From Flavobacteriaceae bacterium (GTDB lineage Bacteria; Bacteroidota; Bacteroidia; Flavobacteriales; Flavobacteriaceae), in assembly GCA_016780345.1 (NCBI GenBank), contig JADHLZ010000001.1, forward strand, positions 1 to 64,000: a DNA stretch of 64,000 nt. The letters run 5' to 3'. Below, in pieces: positions 21,877 through 33,210 of the stretch; within the stretch, counting starts at the first letter, position 1; each line of letters begins with the position of its first letter. The notes beneath the pieces are model-generated. The model was not told the DNA's origin, ran no database searches, and saw only the letters and a program-made list of their open reading frames with translations. The position numbers and the translations under genes were made by a program.

Positions 21877-22146
21877 ATGTATTTAACAAAAGAAAACAAA
21901 AAAGAAATTTTCAAAGAACACGGTAAATCTGAATCTGATACCGGGTCAGCTGAAGGACAAATTGCTCTTTTCACCAAAAGAATCAATCATTTAACTGAAC
22001 ATCTTAAAAATAACAGAAAAGATTTTAACACTGAAAGATCTCTTGTTATGATGGTTGGTAAAAGAAAAAGCCTTTTAAGCTATCTAAAAAATAAAGACAT
22101 TAATAGATATCGAGCTATAATCAAAAAACTTAATTTAAGAAAATAA
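21877..22146 (+). CDS. rpsO: 30S ribosomal protein S15
   Basis: [30 protein letters not shown]...[14 protein letters not shown]. Confidence 0.98.
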   Translation: MYLTKENKKEIFKEHGKSESDTGSAEGQIALFTKRINHLTEHLKNNRKDFNTERSLVMMVGKRKSLLSYLKNKDINRYRAIIKKLNLRK

Positions 22147-22208
22147 ATAATTATATAGTTTTTCATTGGTATTCTACATTAAGACACAACAAAACTTAAT
22201 TTTATTTA

Positions 22209-24395
22209 ATGAAAAACATGAAAATTAAAACTTATAATGAGACCATTGACTTAGGTGATGGTAGAACAATAACACTTGAAACTGGTAAGCTTGCAAAACA
22301 GGCTCATGGATCAGTAGTTGTACAAATGGGAAAGGCTATGCTACTGTGTACTGTCGTTTCAAATTACGAATCAGGCAATGTAGATTTTCTTCCATTAACT
22401 GTTGACTATAGAGAAAAATTCGCTGCTGCTGGAAGATATCCTGGAGGTTTTTTTAAAAGAGAAGCAAGACCTAGTGATGGAGAAATTCTAACTATGAGGC
22501 TAGTGGATAGAGTGTTACGCCCATTGTTTCCAAAAGATTATCATTCGGAGGTTCAGGTTATGATTCAGTTGATGTCAAATGATGTAGAAGTAATGCCTGA
22601 TGCTCTTGCTGGACTAGCAGCATCTACAGCGATTCAATTAAGTGATTTTCCCTTTGAATGTCCAATATCAGAAGCTAGAGTAGCTAGAATTGATGGTGAA
22701 TTTATTATAAATCCTAGCAGAGCTCAATTAGAAAAATCAGATTTAGACATAATGGTTGGTGCTTCAGCTGATTCTGTAATGATGGTTGAAGGTGAAATGG
22801 ACGAATGCAGTGAAGAAGAAATGGCTGATGCAATAAAATTTGCTCACGAATCAATAAAAATTCAGATTGAAGCCCAATTAAGACTTGCTAAGGCAGTCGG
22901 AAGAAAACAAGTGAGAGATTACGAAAAAGCTTTAGAGGATGAAGAACTTTATAAAAAAATAAATGAAGCAACTTATCAAAAAGCATACGAAATTGCCAAA
23001 AAGGGTACCTCAAAGACTGAGAGAAGCTTGGCTTTTTCAAATTTAAGGAATGAAGTAAAATCTTTATTTTCAAAAGAAGATCTTGAAAAAAATGATAATC
23101 TGATCGATAAATATTACGATAAATCTCAAAAAGAAGCTGTGAGAGAACTTACTCTTAGTGAAGGAATAAGACTTGATGGTAGAAGAACAACCGACATTAG
23201 ACCAATATGGTGTGAAGTTGATTATTTACCTTCTACTCATGGTTCTTCAATCTTTACAAGAGGAGAAACTCAAGCATTAGCAACTGTAACCCTAGGAACT
23301 TCTAGAGAAGCAAATAAAATAGATATGCCTTCATATGAGAGTGAAGAAACATTTTATTTACATTATAATTTCCCTCCATTTTGTACTGGTGAAGCAAGAC
23401 CATTGAGAGGAACATCTAGAAGAGAAGTTGGACATGGAAACTTAGCCCAAAGAGGTTTGAAGGGAATGATTCCTAAGGATTGTCCATATACTGTTAGAGT
23501 AGTTAGTGAAGTTTTAGAATCTAATGGTTCTTCTTCAATGGCGACTGTTTGTTCTGGAACAATGGCTTTGATGGATGCTGGAGTACAAATTACTAGACCT
23601 GTTTCAGGTATAGCAATGGGATTAATTTCAGATGGTAAGCGTTATGCTATACTAAGCGATATTTTAGGAGATGAAGATCATTTGGGTGATATGGACTTTA
23701 AAGTAACAGGAACATCAAAAGGAATTACTGCATGTCAAATGGATATTAAAATTAAAGGTCTTTCATACGAAATATTAGTAAAAGCTTTGAAACAAGCCAG
23801 AGATGGTAGATTACATATCTTAAGTGAGATGAACAAGACTATAGATAAACCAAATGCTGAAGTCAAATCTCATTCTCCTAAAATGATAACAAAAAGAATT
23901 CCTAATGAATTTATTGGACCATTTATTGGACCTGGTGGTAAAGTTATTCAAGAACTTCAAAAAGTAACTGGATGTACAATTGTAATAAATGAAGATCCTG
24001 AAACTGAAGAGGGTATTGTTGAGATTTTAGGTACAGATAAGCAAGGAATTGAAGCTGTGATTTCTAAAATAGAATCTCTTTTATTTAAACCAGAAAAAGG
24101 AAACAATTATAAAGTAAAAGTTATTAAAATACTTGATTTTGGTGCTGTTGTTGAATATTTAAATGCTCCTGGAAATGAAGTTTTATTGCATGTAAGTGAA
24201 ATAGCTTGGGAAAGAACTAATAACGTTAATGATGTTCTTAAATTAGGTGATGAATTTGAGGTAAAATACTTTGGTGTTGATCCGAGAACTAGAAAAGAAA
24301 AAGTTTCTAGAAAAGCTTTATTGGAAAAACCTGAAGGATTTAATGAAAGACCACCAAGACCTCAAAATAAAGATAACAGTAAAAAAGATAAATGA
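22209..24395 (+). CDS. pnp: Polyribonucleotide nucleotidyltransferase
   Basis: [36 protein letters not shown]-terminal KH ([10 protein letters not shown]) and S1 domains. Confidence 0.98.
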   Translation: MKNMKIKTYNETIDLGDGRTITLETGKLAKQAHGSVVVQMGKAMLLCTVVSNYESGNVDFLPLTVDYREKFAAAGRYPGGFFKREARPSDGEILTMRLVDRVLRPLFPKDYHSEVQVMIQLMSNDVEVMPDALAGLAASTAIQLSDFPFECPISEARVARIDGEFIINPSRAQLEKSDLDIMVGASADSVMMVEGEMDECSEEEMADAIKFAHESIKIQIEAQLRLAKAVGRKQVRDYEKALEDEELYKKINEATYQKAYEIAKKGTSKTERSLAFSNLRNEVKSLFSKEDLEKNDNLIDKYYDKSQKEAVRELTLSEGIRLDGRRTTDIRPIWCEVDYLPSTHGSSIFTRGETQALATVTLGTSREANKIDMPSYESEETFYLHYNFPPFCTGEARPLRGTSRREVGHGNLAQRGLKGMIPKDCPYTVRVVSEVLESNGSSSMATVCSGTMALMDAGVQITRPVSGIAMGLISDGKRYAILSDILGDEDHLGDMDFKVTGTSKGITACQMDIKIKGLSYEILVKALKQARDGRLHILSEMNKTIDKPNAEVKSHSPKMITKRIPNEFIGPFIGPGGKVIQELQKVTGCTIVINEDPETEEGIVEILGTDKQGIEAVISKIESLLFKPEKGNNYKVKVIKILDFGAVVEYLNAPGNEVLLHVSEIAWERTNNVNDVLKLGDEFEVKYFGVDPRTRKEKVSRKALLEKPEGFNERPPRPQNKDNSKKDK

Positions 24396-24466
24396 AATAA
24401 AAAATAGTTTCTACTAATTGTAACTTTTTTACTATTTCATACGTATAATAAGTTTAAAATTCAAAA

Positions 24467-25330
24467 ATGAGACAACTTAAAATTACTAAACAGGTAACTA
24501 ATAGAGAAACAGCTTCATTAGATAAATACTTACAAGAAATTGGAAAGGTAGATCTAATCACTGCTGAAGAAGAAGTAGAATTAGCTCAAAAAATTAGAGA
24601 CGGAGATGAAAATGCTCTTGATAAGTTAACCAAAGCAAATTTAAGGTTTGTAGTTTCTGTAGCTAAACAATATCAAAATCAAGGTTTAACGCTTCCAGAT
24701 TTAATTAATGAAGGAAATCTCGGTTTAATTAAGGCTGCAAGAAGATTTGATGAAACAAGAGGTTTTAAATTTATCTCATATGCTGTTTGGTGGATTAGAC
24801 AATCTATTTTACAAGCTCTCGCTGAACAATCAAGAATTGTCAGACTTCCTCTTAACAAAATTGGTTCTATCAATAAGATTAACAAAATGTATGCTTTTTT
24901 AGAACAAGCAAATGAGAGGGTTCCTTCAGCTGAAGAAATTGCGAAAGAGCTTGACATGACCGTTTCTGATGTTAAAGAATCTATGAAAAATTCTGGACGA
25001 CATGTTTCAATGGATGCTCCATTAGTTGAGGGTGAGGATTCAAATTTATATGATGTTTTAAGAAGTGGTGAGTCACCTAATCCAGACAAAAATTTGTTAC
25101 ACGAATCTCTTAGGACAGAAATAGAAAGAGCTCTTGAAACTTTAACTCCTAGAGAAGCTGATGTAATTAGATTATATTTTGGCCTCGCGGAAAAACATGC
25201 TATGACACTTGAAGAAATTGGTGAAACATTTGATTTAACAAGAGAAAGAGTTAGGCAGATTAAAGAAAAGGCCATTAGAAGATTAAAGCATACATCTAGA
25301 AGCAGAATTTTAAAAACATACTTAGGATAA
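24467..25330 (+). CDS. rpoD: Primary sigma factor (short Bacteroidota type)
   Basis: [41 protein letters not shown]; region 2.4 [20 protein letters not shown]; region 4 [17 protein letters not shown]. Confidence 0.97.
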   Translation: MRQLKITKQVTNRETASLDKYLQEIGKVDLITAEEEVELAQKIRDGDENALDKLTKANLRFVVSVAKQYQNQGLTLPDLINEGNLGLIKAARRFDETRGFKFISYAVWWIRQSILQALAEQSRIVRLPLNKIGSINKINKMYAFLEQANERVPSAEEIAKELDMTVSDVKESMKNSGRHVSMDAPLVEGEDSNLYDVLRSGESPNPDKNLLHESLRTEIERALETLTPREADVIRLYFGLAEKHAMTLEEIGETFDLTRERVRQIKEKAIRRLKHTSRSRILKTYLG

Positions 25331-25331
25331 A

Positions 25332-25985
25332 ATGAACATAATAGCACCATCTATACTTGCATGCGATTTCGGAAACCTTAAAAGTGAGATTTCCATGGTC
25401 AATAAAAGTAAAGCTCATTGGTTTCACATAGATATCATGGATGGCATATTTGTTCCTAATATTTCTTTTGGAACACCAATTATGCAAATTTTAAAAGAAA
25501 ATGCTGAAAAAATATTAGACGTACACTTAATGATCATCAACCCTGATAATTATTTAGAAAAATTTTCTAGTTTAGGAGCTAATATTTTAACTGTTCATTA
25601 TGAGGCTTGTACTCACCTTCATAGAACAGTTCAAAAAATAAAAAAATTAAAAATGAAAGCTGGTGTAGCAATTAATCCACATACACCAATATCTTGTTTG
25701 AAATCTATTATTAAAGATTTAGATCTAGTTTGTTTAATGAGTGTAAATCCAGGTTTTGGAGGTCAATCTTTCATCGAAAACACATATGAAAAAGTTAAAG
25801 AACTTAAGTCATTGATAAATGAATCTAATTCAGATGCTCTAATTGAAATTGATGGAGGGGTAAATTCCAATAATGCAAAAAAATTAATTGAATGTGGTGC
25901 TAATGCCTTGGTGGCCGGGAGTTTCGTTTTTAAATCTAAGAATCCATCGAACACTATTTCAGAATTATCTTCAATAATTAATTAG
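25332..25985 (+). CDS. rpe: Ribulose-phosphate 3-epimerase
   Basis: APSILACDFGNL, FHIDIMDGIFVPNISFG, MSVNPGFGGQSFIE, EIDGGVN. Confidence 0.97.
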   Translation: MNIIAPSILACDFGNLKSEISMVNKSKAHWFHIDIMDGIFVPNISFGTPIMQILKENAEKILDVHLMIINPDNYLEKFSSLGANILTVHYEACTHLHRTVQKIKKLKMKAGVAINPHTPISCLKSIIKDLDLVCLMSVNPGFGGQSFIENTYEKVKELKSLINESNSDALIEIDGGVNSNNAKKLIECGANALVAGSFVFKSKNPSNTISELSSIIN

Positions 25986-26024
25986 TTTTTAAGAAATATT
26001 AATAATTTTAGTACATATAATTTT

Positions 26025-27089
26025 ATGTGTTCAAATTACTTATATGTTATTGGAATAATGAGTGGAACTTCAATTGATGGATTAGACCTATGTTTAGTAA
26101 AATTTGATAAGAACATTCACTCAAATTATAAAATAATAAATACTTACACTTATAAATACTCTGAAAGTTGGATCACAAAACTTAGAAACTCAATTTATTT
26201 TAATAAAAAAGAGTTAAAAAAATTAGATATTGAATTTGGAAATTATATAGGAGATAAGGTTAATATATTTGTCAAAAAATGTGGAAATGTAAAAATTGAT
26301 TTAATTTCATCTCACGGGCATACGATTTATCATAAGCCTAACCAAGGAATTACACTGCAAATTGGAAATGGTGAATCAATTTTAAAAAAAACGAAAAGCA
26401 ATGTTGTATGTGATTTTAGAACTCAAGATATCAAACTAGGTGGTCAGGGTGCACCTCTAGTACCTATTGGAGATTTAAATTTATTTGGTGATTATAAATA
26501 TTGTTTAAATATTGGTGGTTTCTGTAATATCTCAATTAAAAAAAATAAAACTATTAATGCTTTTGATATTAGTCCAGCTAATACTGTTTTAAACTATTAC
26601 TCAAATAAATTGGGATATGATTACGATATAGATGGAAAGCTTTCAAAACAGGGAAAAGTTAATTATAAATTATTAAATGATTTAAATAAAATGGATTACT
26701 ATAAAATTTCAGGACCTAAATCTTTAGGAATTGAATACGTAAACGAAAAAGTTATACCATTAATTAAATCTTATTCTATAAATAATTCCGATATACTAAA
26801 AACATATATTGAACATATTTCATATCAAATAAAAAAAACAATAAAGGAAAAAAAAGACGATAAAATTTTAATTACGGGTGGTGGTGTTTTTAACAAAACA
26901 TTAATTCAAAAAATCAAAGACAAAGTTAATTGCAAAATTATCATTCCTAAAAAGGAAATCATAGAACACAAAGAGTCATTAGTTTTTGCTTATTTAGGTC
27001 TTTTGAGATATTTAAATAAAATTAACTGTTTGAGTGATGTAACTGGAGCAAATAAAGACCACTCCTCTGGTTTTATTTATAAATTTTGA
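26025..27089 (+). CDS. anmK: Anhydro-N-acetylmuramic acid kinase
   Basis: GIMSGTSIDGLDLCLV, SSHGHTIYHKP, LNIGGFCNIS, ITGGGVFN. Confidence 0.95.
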   Translation: MCSNYLYVIGIMSGTSIDGLDLCLVKFDKNIHSNYKIINTYTYKYSESWITKLRNSIYFNKKELKKLDIEFGNYIGDKVNIFVKKCGNVKIDLISSHGHTIYHKPNQGITLQIGNGESILKKTKSNVVCDFRTQDIKLGGQGAPLVPIGDLNLFGDYKYCLNIGGFCNISIKKNKTINAFDISPANTVLNYYSNKLGYDYDIDGKLSKQGKVNYKLLNDLNKMDYYKISGPKSLGIEYVNEKVIPLIKSYSINNSDILKTYIEHISYQIKKTIKEKKDDKILITGGGVFNKTLIQKIKDKVNCKIIIPKKEIIEHKESLVFAYLGLLRYLNKINCLSDVTGANKDHSSGFIYKF

Positions 27090-27760
27090 ATTTTAATATT
27101 TCTCCATTTAACTTTAATACCTCCGCCATCATGTATCTGTAAAGCAATTCTTCCATTAGCATTTCCAATTTTTTCATCTGAGTAAGAAACCATTTTTTTT
27201 CCATTAAGCCATGTAGTTACATTACTATCCTCAACTTTAACAGTGAGCTTGTTCCAGTCTCCCATAATTAGAGAAGAATCTTTTCCATGGCTTGGTTTAA
27301 TTAACCAACCTCTACCATAGGATTCATAAATTCCTCCAGTAAACAATCCTGGTGGAGCTACTTCAACTTGCCATCCATTCACTTTTGTTCCTTCAATGTT
27401 AGATCTAAAAAAAACTCCACTATTTCCATTTGCTTCTTGCATAAATTCTAAATTTAAAACAAAATTCTTGTAGTAATCTTCAGTTCCTAAATATCCATAT
27501 TGAGCATCAGGACCACTTTCGCAAACTAAAACTCCATCTTCAACATACCATTTTTCAGTTCCATACACTATCCAACCATTTAAGTCTTTTCCATTAAATA
27601 AATTAATTGTATTTGCTTGATTAACTATAGGTTCATTATTGTTTGAAGTTTCATTATTTGTTGTATAATGATTGTGTGTTTCTGGCGAAAACAAAGAAAG
27701 AGAAGCACACGAATAATTAGAAACTATAAGAAACAAAATAAAAAGATATATATACTTCAT
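27077..27760 (-). CDS. DUF1080 / 3-keto-disaccharide hydrolase domain lipoprotein
   Basis: NLFNGKDLNGWIVYGTEKWYVEDGVLVCESG, NSGVFFRSNIEGTKVNGWQVEV, WNKLTVKVEDSNVTTWLNGKKM. Confidence 0.92.
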   Translation of the reverse strand: MKYIYLFILFLIVSNYSCASLSLFSPETHNHYTTNNETSNNNEPIVNQANTINLFNGKDLNGWIVYGTEKWYVEDGVLVCESGPDAQYGYLGTEDYYKNFVLNLEFMQEANGNSGVFFRSNIEGTKVNGWQVEVAPPGLFTGGIYESYGRGWLIKPSHGKDSSLIMGDWNKLTVKVEDSNVTTWLNGKKMVSYSDEKIGNANGRIALQIHDGGGIKVKWRNIKIQNL

Positions 27761-27917
27761 ATTGATAGTAATTAAAATTGTAAATTTAAGATGTCATAAA
27801 TATAAGAAAATGATTAAAGAGAATTAAAAAATTATTTATCGACTACTCCAATTATTCCCGTTAAATAAAAGAATGTCAATAAAATAATTAATAAATCAAT
27901 TAACTGAACATAATATT

Positions 27918-29045
27918 ATGAAAAAGCATACATGGACTATAATACTAATACTAGCAGTGTTAAATATTAACGCACAAAAAAGAAAAGAATTTTTTAAAAG
28001 TCCTGAGGGAGTATTTTATGTTTCATCGGATTTACATATTCATAGTGTATTTTCAGATGGAGTTGTATGGCCAACTGTTAGGGTAGATGAAGCTTTGAGA
28101 GATAGTATAGATTTAATATCACTGACAGAACATTTAGAATATCAATCTCATTTGTATGATATACCTCACAATAACAGAAATAGATCATTTCAAATTGCTG
28201 ATGAATATGTACAGAAACGTCCATTATCCATAGTTCATGGAACAGAAATTACAAAACCAATGCCACCAGGTCACTTTAACGCTATTTTTATTAAAGACGC
28301 CAATAAATTTTTTGGTAATGATAAAGAGCCATTGAATTTTATTGACGCAATTAATGAGGCAAATAATCAAGGAGCTTTTGTTTTTTGGAATCACCCGATG
28401 TGGGAAGCTAATAGAAGCGATGGAATAGCAAAACTTGATCCTATTCACATTGATGTTATTAATAATAAATTATTGCATGGTATTGAAGTTGTAAACTTTG
28501 ATACATTCTCAGAAGAAGCAATGCAAATTGCAATTGAAAATGAATTAACAATGATGGGAACTAGTGATGTTCATGTATTAATAGAATGGGATTTTAATAT
28601 TGAAAAAGAAAGTTTTCACAGACCAATAACATTTATAATGTCAAAAAACAGAACAATGAAATCTGTAAGAGATGCTTTATTTAATGGAGATACATTTATT
28701 TGGTATAGAGATTTAATTATTGGTAAGTCAAAAAACTTAAAGCAAGTAATAGAAAATAATTTGGAGGTTATTTCTAAAGGATATGAATATAATAATAGAA
28801 AAGTTGAAATTTTACAATTAGAGTTCATAAATAAATCAGTAGCTCCAATTAGTCTAAACTATATTGGAGATTATACATTTCATAATGACTACAAATACAT
28901 TGAGCTTGAACCAAAATCTAGTAAAAATATATTTGTCAAAACAAAAAAAATTGAAAATAAAATTGAATTAGAGTTTGAAGTTTTAAATTACGTGGTAGCA
29001 CCCAAAACAAATCTAAAAACAATAAAAACAATAAACATTCAATAA
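27918..29045 (+). CDS. PHP-domain phosphoesterase (Sb-PDE-like), secreted
   Basis: Signal peptide; SDLHIHSVFSDGVVWPTVRVDEALRDSIDLISLTEHLEY, FWNHPMWE, GTSDVH. Confidence 0.88.
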   Translation: MKKHTWTIILILAVLNINAQKRKEFFKSPEGVFYVSSDLHIHSVFSDGVVWPTVRVDEALRDSIDLISLTEHLEYQSHLYDIPHNNRNRSFQIADEYVQKRPLSIVHGTEITKPMPPGHFNAIFIKDANKFFGNDKEPLNFIDAINEANNQGAFVFWNHPMWEANRSDGIAKLDPIHIDVINNKLLHGIEVVNFDTFSEEAMQIAIENELTMMGTSDVHVLIEWDFNIEKESFHRPITFIMSKNRTMKSVRDALFNGDTFIWYRDLIIGKSKNLKQVIENNLEVISKGYEYNNRKVEILQLEFINKSVAPISLNYIGDYTFHNDYKYIELEPKSSKNIFVKTKKIENKIELEFEVLNYVVAPKTNLKTIKTINIQ

Positions 29046-29091
29046 AAAGATTTTATTTTGATAAAATTTTAGAGTAAATATTAAAATTAGA

Positions 29092-29538
29092 TTACTGTAA
29101 TTCAATATCCAAAACCATTTTTTTATAAAATTTAAAAGAACCTTCACTAAAATTTGGTTTTCTAAATCTTATTTTTTTTTTTGTAGAAAAACCATATTGT
29201 TCAATAGGCATACCAATAAAGTTTTTGTCTAAAATATTATTTGAGTTTTGATCCAATAAAATTGAAATAAAATAAACACCTTTGGGGAGATTAATTGTTT
29301 TAGAAAACTTTTTTTTTTCTACCCATTCTTTAAAGCCATAATCAAAACCCTCTTTTTGACCTAAACTATTAGTAACGTTGCCATTCCAATAAGAAGGATT
29401 TGACCAAACTGCAATCACTAAATTTCCTTCAGATTCTATATTGGATATATTTAATTGTAACTCAAATAATTCTGGATTGTTTTGAGAAAATAATTTGAAA
29501 TATATTGTTAAAATAATGAAAACAAAAATTTTATACAT
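29092..29538 (-). CDS. DUF2141 family secreted protein
   Basis: LELQLNISNIESEGNLVIAVWSNP..., LPKGVYFISILLDQNSNNILDKNFIGMPIEQYGFS. Confidence 0.82.
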   Translation of the reverse strand: MYKIFVFIILTIYFKLFSQNNPELFELQLNISNIESEGNLVIAVWSNPSYWNGNVTNSLGQKEGFDYGFKEWVEKKKFSKTINLPKGVYFISILLDQNSNNILDKNFIGMPIEQYGFSTKKKIRFRKPNFSEGSFKFYKKMVLDIELQ

Positions 29539-29551
29539 AAATCATTTTAAG

Positions 29552-29625
29552 TGACCCAGGGAGGATTCGAACCTCCAACCGTCAGAGCCGAAATCTGATA
29601 TTCTATCCAGTTGAACTACTGGGCC
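29552..29625 (-). tRNA. tRNA-Arg (anticodon TCG)
   Basis: Reverse complement GGCCCAGTAGTTCAACTGGATAGAATATCAGATTTCGGCTCTGACGGTTGGAGGTTCGAATCCTCCCTGGGTCA folds as a cloverleaf; anticodon stem TCAGA/TCTGA, loop TTTCGGC, T-loop GTTCGAATC. Confidence 0.95.
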
Positions 29626-29630
29626 AAAAA

Positions 29631-30080
29631 TTAAGACAACTTTGAACGAACTATATTAGAAATAGTTTTTCCATCGGCTTTTCCAGAAAGCTGGTTAGAT
29701 GCAATTCCCATTACTTTACCCATATCTTTCATTCCATGAGCACCACATTGATCTATTATTTTAGAAATAATTTTTTCAATTTCATCATGATCTAATTGTT
29801 TAGGTAAAAAACTCTCAATTACTTTAGACTGATTGAGTTCTAAATCAGCAAGCTCTAACCTGTTTTGATTAGAATATATTTCAGCACTTTCTTTTCTTTG
29901 TTTAACTAATTTTTTTAATATTTTAATTTCATCAGATTCACTAATTTCTCCACCAGAATTTTTTTGTGTTTTTGCTAGTAAAAGAGCTGATTTAATAGCC
30001 CTTAAAGACTCTAACTCGTCTTTATTCTTATTTTTCATAGCCTTAATAATTGAGCTTGAAATATTTTCTAGTAATCCCAT
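29631..30080 (-). CDS. GatB/YqeY domain-containing protein
   Basis: KDELESLRAIKSALLLAKT, IESFLPKQLDHDEIEKII, MKDMGKVMGIA. Confidence 0.93.
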   Translation of the reverse strand: MGLLENISSSIIKAMKNKNKDELESLRAIKSALLLAKTQKNSGGEISESDEIKILKKLVKQRKESAEIYSNQNRLELADLELNQSKVIESFLPKQLDHDEIEKIISKIIDQCGAHGMKDMGKVMGIASNQLSGKADGKTISNIVRSKLS

Positions 30081-30095
30081 AGTTATTAATTAGAG

Positions 30096-31898
30096 TTAAT
30101 CAACATTATCATGTAAAAATGAATTGTTAGTTCTCAATGTAACTTCACCATTTGAATCCTCAGTTAATGAAGTACGAGAAACATTAACTTTTTCAACATC
30201 ATCTAAAGTTATTCCTGCGCGTTTGAAAGCAGGTTCATTTTCCAACGACTTTAGGTTTTTTAATTTTGAAAAGTTATAATTATATTCTTTTAATTTAATT
30301 TTTCTTTCCTCAATTCTTTTTGCTAATCCATCTGCAATAGAACTGTTCAATGGATTCAGAATTAATTCAGATTCTTTTTTATCTTCATCAACTGTTGAAT
30401 TAAAGGGTTTGGAGTAATCATCACAGCTATATTTATTAAATTTTGATCCATTAAATTCAGTTACAGGAATAATATGAATTGGATTATTGACTTCTATTTC
30501 ATTAATATCCTCTGTAAGTTCATGAATAATTTTATCTGAATCTAAATCCTGTTTTTTAATTGGCATATCAAAATCTAAAGATACTTGATCTTTTGGTCTC
30601 ACTTCTTCAGCAGATAAAACTTCTATTTGATTTATTTTATTAGTGATATCATTAATTTCAATTTGATCTTCATTTATTTCCAAATTTGGATGAACTTCTT
30701 CATATTTAACATCAAAATCATTAATTTGAATTTTAGCTTCATCATCATCAAGGTCTAAATTAGAATTTTTAAAATCAATTGTATCATATTCAAACTTAAA
30801 TTCTAAAGAATTACCCAATGATTGTTTTGAAGATAAATTCTGAATATACCCACCATTTTCATCAAGACTATGAATTATTTTTTTTGGTTCAGAATGAATA
30901 ATTTCTTCCTGTTGATTTGGATCAAATCCAGTTGCTATAACTGTGACTGAAATTGAATTTTCCAAATTCAAATCTTCCCCGACACCCATTATAATATTAG
31001 CACTGTGACCAGCTTTTTCTTGAATGTAATCATTAATTATTCCAATTTCATCAATAGTAATTTCATCTTGTCCTGAAACAATTAATAACAAAACATTTTT
31101 TGCACCTTTAATTCTGTTATCGTTTAGTAATGGAGAATCTAAAGCTGATGAAATGGCTTCAATTGACCTCTTTGATCCTGAAGATTTTGCTGAACCCATT
31201 ATAGCATTTCCACTATTAGATAACACAGTTTTAGCATCTTTTAAATCAATATTTTGAGTATAGTGGTGGGTAATTACTTCAGCAATTCCTTTAGAGGCTG
31301 TTGCAAGAACTTCATCTGCCTTAGCAAAACCTTCTTTAAACCCCAAATTTCCATAAATATCTCTTAATTTATTATTATTAATTACTATTAAAGCATCAAC
31401 TTCATTCTTTAACTTATCTATTCCTTTTTTAGCTTGTTCCTCTCTAATTTTCCCTTCAAATTGAAATGGCATAGTTACAATTCCAACTGTTAAAATATCC
31501 ATCTCTTTTGCTAATTTGGAAATTACTGGTGCTGCTCCTGTTCCAGTTCCTCCACCCATACCTGCTGTTATAAAAACCATTTTAGTATTGGTTTCTAACA
31601 TTTTTTTTAAGTCATCAAAACTTTCAACAGCAGCTTTTTCTCCTATCTCTGGATTAGCACCTGCACCAAGACCTTCGGTTAGAGATATCCCTAATTGAAT
31701 TTTATTTTCTACTCTACTATTTTCTAAAGCTTGTGAGTCAGTGTTACAAACTACAAAATCTACTCCTTTGATTCCTTTAGAGTGCATATAGTTGATAGCG
31801 TTGCTTCCACCACCTCCTACACCAATCACTTTAATTACATTACTCTTATTTTTGGGTAAATCGAAAGGTAAATTGTTAATTTCTGGATTTAGTTGCAT
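30096..31898 (-). CDS. ftsZ: Cell division protein FtsZ
   Basis: IKVIGVGGGGSNAINYM, FITAGMGGGTGTGAAPVIS; long variable linker and C-terminal NSFLHDNVD. Confidence 0.98.
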   Translation of the reverse strand: MQLNPEINNLPFDLPKNKSNVIKVIGVGGGGSNAINYMHSKGIKGVDFVVCNTDSQALENSRVENKIQLGISLTEGLGAGANPEIGEKAAVESFDDLKKMLETNTKMVFITAGMGGGTGTGAAPVISKLAKEMDILTVGIVTMPFQFEGKIREEQAKKGIDKLKNEVDALIVINNNKLRDIYGNLGFKEGFAKADEVLATASKGIAEVITHHYTQNIDLKDAKTVLSNSGNAIMGSAKSSGSKRSIEAISSALDSPLLNDNRIKGAKNVLLLIVSGQDEITIDEIGIINDYIQEKAGHSANIIMGVGEDLNLENSISVTVIATGFDPNQQEEIIHSEPKKIIHSLDENGGYIQNLSSKQSLGNSLEFKFEYDTIDFKNSNLDLDDDEAKIQINDFDVKYEEVHPNLEINEDQIEINDITNKINQIEVLSAEEVRPKDQVSLDFDMPIKKQDLDSDKIIHELTEDINEIEVNNPIHIIPVTEFNGSKFNKYSCDDYSKPFNSTVDEDKKESELILNPLNSSIADGLAKRIEERKIKLKEYNYNFSKLKNLKSLENEPAFKRAGITLDDVEKVNVSRTSLTEDSNGEVTLRTNNSFLHDNVD

Positions 31899-31906
31899 AA
31901 TTATAT

Positions 31907-33208
31907 TTATTCGGCGTTATCTAAAAAGTTTTTTATTTTTTCTGTAAATTGATCAAGGATTGATTTTCTTTGCTTTTCTTTATTAACTTGTTCTTTAAAT
32001 TCTTTTTTTTCAAGAACATTAAAATCTTCTTTATATATGCTATTTTTTCTAATTTTAGTAGAGTTCATAACTAATCCAACAGCTGTTGCATACATTGGAC
32101 TTGAAATATCAATTGAATTATTTCCTGCTAGATGTTCGCTTGGATGACCTAGCCTTGTATCCATTCCAGTAATATACTCAACAAGTTGTTTTAAATGCTT
32201 CAACTGACTTCCTCCTCCTGTTAAAACGATACCAGCTATTAATTTCTTTTTTTGTTCTTCATGTCCATAATTTTTAATTTCAATATAAACTTGTTCAATA
32301 ATTTCTATAACTCTGGCATGAATAATTTTTGATAAATTTTTTAAACTAATTTCTTTAGGGTCTCTTCCTCTTAATCCTGGAATAGATACAATTTCATTCT
32401 CTTTGTTTTCACCAGGCCAAGCTGAACCAAACTTAATTTTGAGTAATTCAGCTTGTTTTTCAATAATAGAACATCCCTCTTTTATATCATCAGTGATGAC
32501 ATTTCCTCCAAAAGGAATTACTGATGTATGTCTTATTATGCCATCTTTAAATATTGCTAAATCAGTGGTTCCTCCACCAATATCTATTAATGCCACTCCA
32601 GCCTCTTTCTCTTCTTGACTTAATACTGCATCAGAGGATGCTATTGGTTCTAAAGTTATTCCTTCAAAATCTATTCCTGCACTTTTAATACATCTTGCAA
32701 TGTTTTTTATAGATGAAACTTGACCAACTACAACATGAAAATTAGCTTCAAGTCTCCCGCCAAACATTCCAATAGGTTCTTTAATCTCAGCTTGGCCATC
32801 AACCTTATAATCTTGCGGAAGAACATGAATTATTTCTTCTCCAGGAAGCATAACTAACTTATGTACCTGATTGATTAATTTATCTAAATCATCATCATTT
32901 ATAACATTGTCAGAGTTTGTTCTAGTTATATAATCACTATGTTGCAAACTTCTAATATGCTGTCCAGCAATACCAACAACTACTTTGTTAATTTTTTCAG
33001 ATGAATTGAGTTCTGCTTCATTAACAGCAGCTTGTATAGACTGTATGGTTTGAGTAATGTTATTTACCACTCCTCTGTGAACCCCTAGACTTTTAGATTT
33101 TCCAATTCCAACTATTTTTAATTTACCATACTCATTTAAGGATCCAATAAGAGCTACAATCTTAGTAGTTCCAATATCTAAACCGACATATATATTTTTA
33201 TAATTCAT
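31907..33208 (-). CDS. ftsA: Cell division protein FtsA
   Basis: VGLDIGTTKIVALIG, ALIDIGGGTTDLAIF, VLTGGGSQLKHL. Confidence 0.97.
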   Translation of the reverse strand: MNYKNIYVGLDIGTTKIVALIGSLNEYGKLKIVGIGKSKSLGVHRGVVNNITQTIQSIQAAVNEAELNSSEKINKVVVGIAGQHIRSLQHSDYITRTNSDNVINDDDLDKLINQVHKLVMLPGEEIIHVLPQDYKVDGQAEIKEPIGMFGGRLEANFHVVVGQVSSIKNIARCIKSAGIDFEGITLEPIASSDAVLSQEEKEAGVALIDIGGGTTDLAIFKDGIIRHTSVIPFGGNVITDDIKEGCSIIEKQAELLKIKFGSAWPGENKENEIVSIPGLRGRDPKEISLKNLSKIIHARVIEIIEQVYIEIKNYGHEEQKKKLIAGIVLTGGGSQLKHLKQLVEYITGMDTRLGHPSEHLAGNNSIDISSPMYATAVGLVMNSTKIRKNSIYKEDFNVLEKKEFKEQVNKEKQRKSILDQFTEKIKNFLDNAE

Positions 33209-33210
33209 AT

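Noticed and set aside
24467-25330. Short sigma factor as an alternative/novel sigma
   Set aside because: Regions 1.2-4 are intact and Bacteroidota primary sigma factors lack region 1.1; this is the housekeeping sigma
24679-25350. 223-aa ORF antisense to rpoD
   Set aside because: Opposite strand of a clear sigma-70 gene; no family motifs; long only because of codon composition
30096-31898. Extended acidic FtsZ linker as a fused novel domain
   Set aside because: Long, variable, low-complexity linkers before the C-terminal peptide are typical of FtsZ in this group
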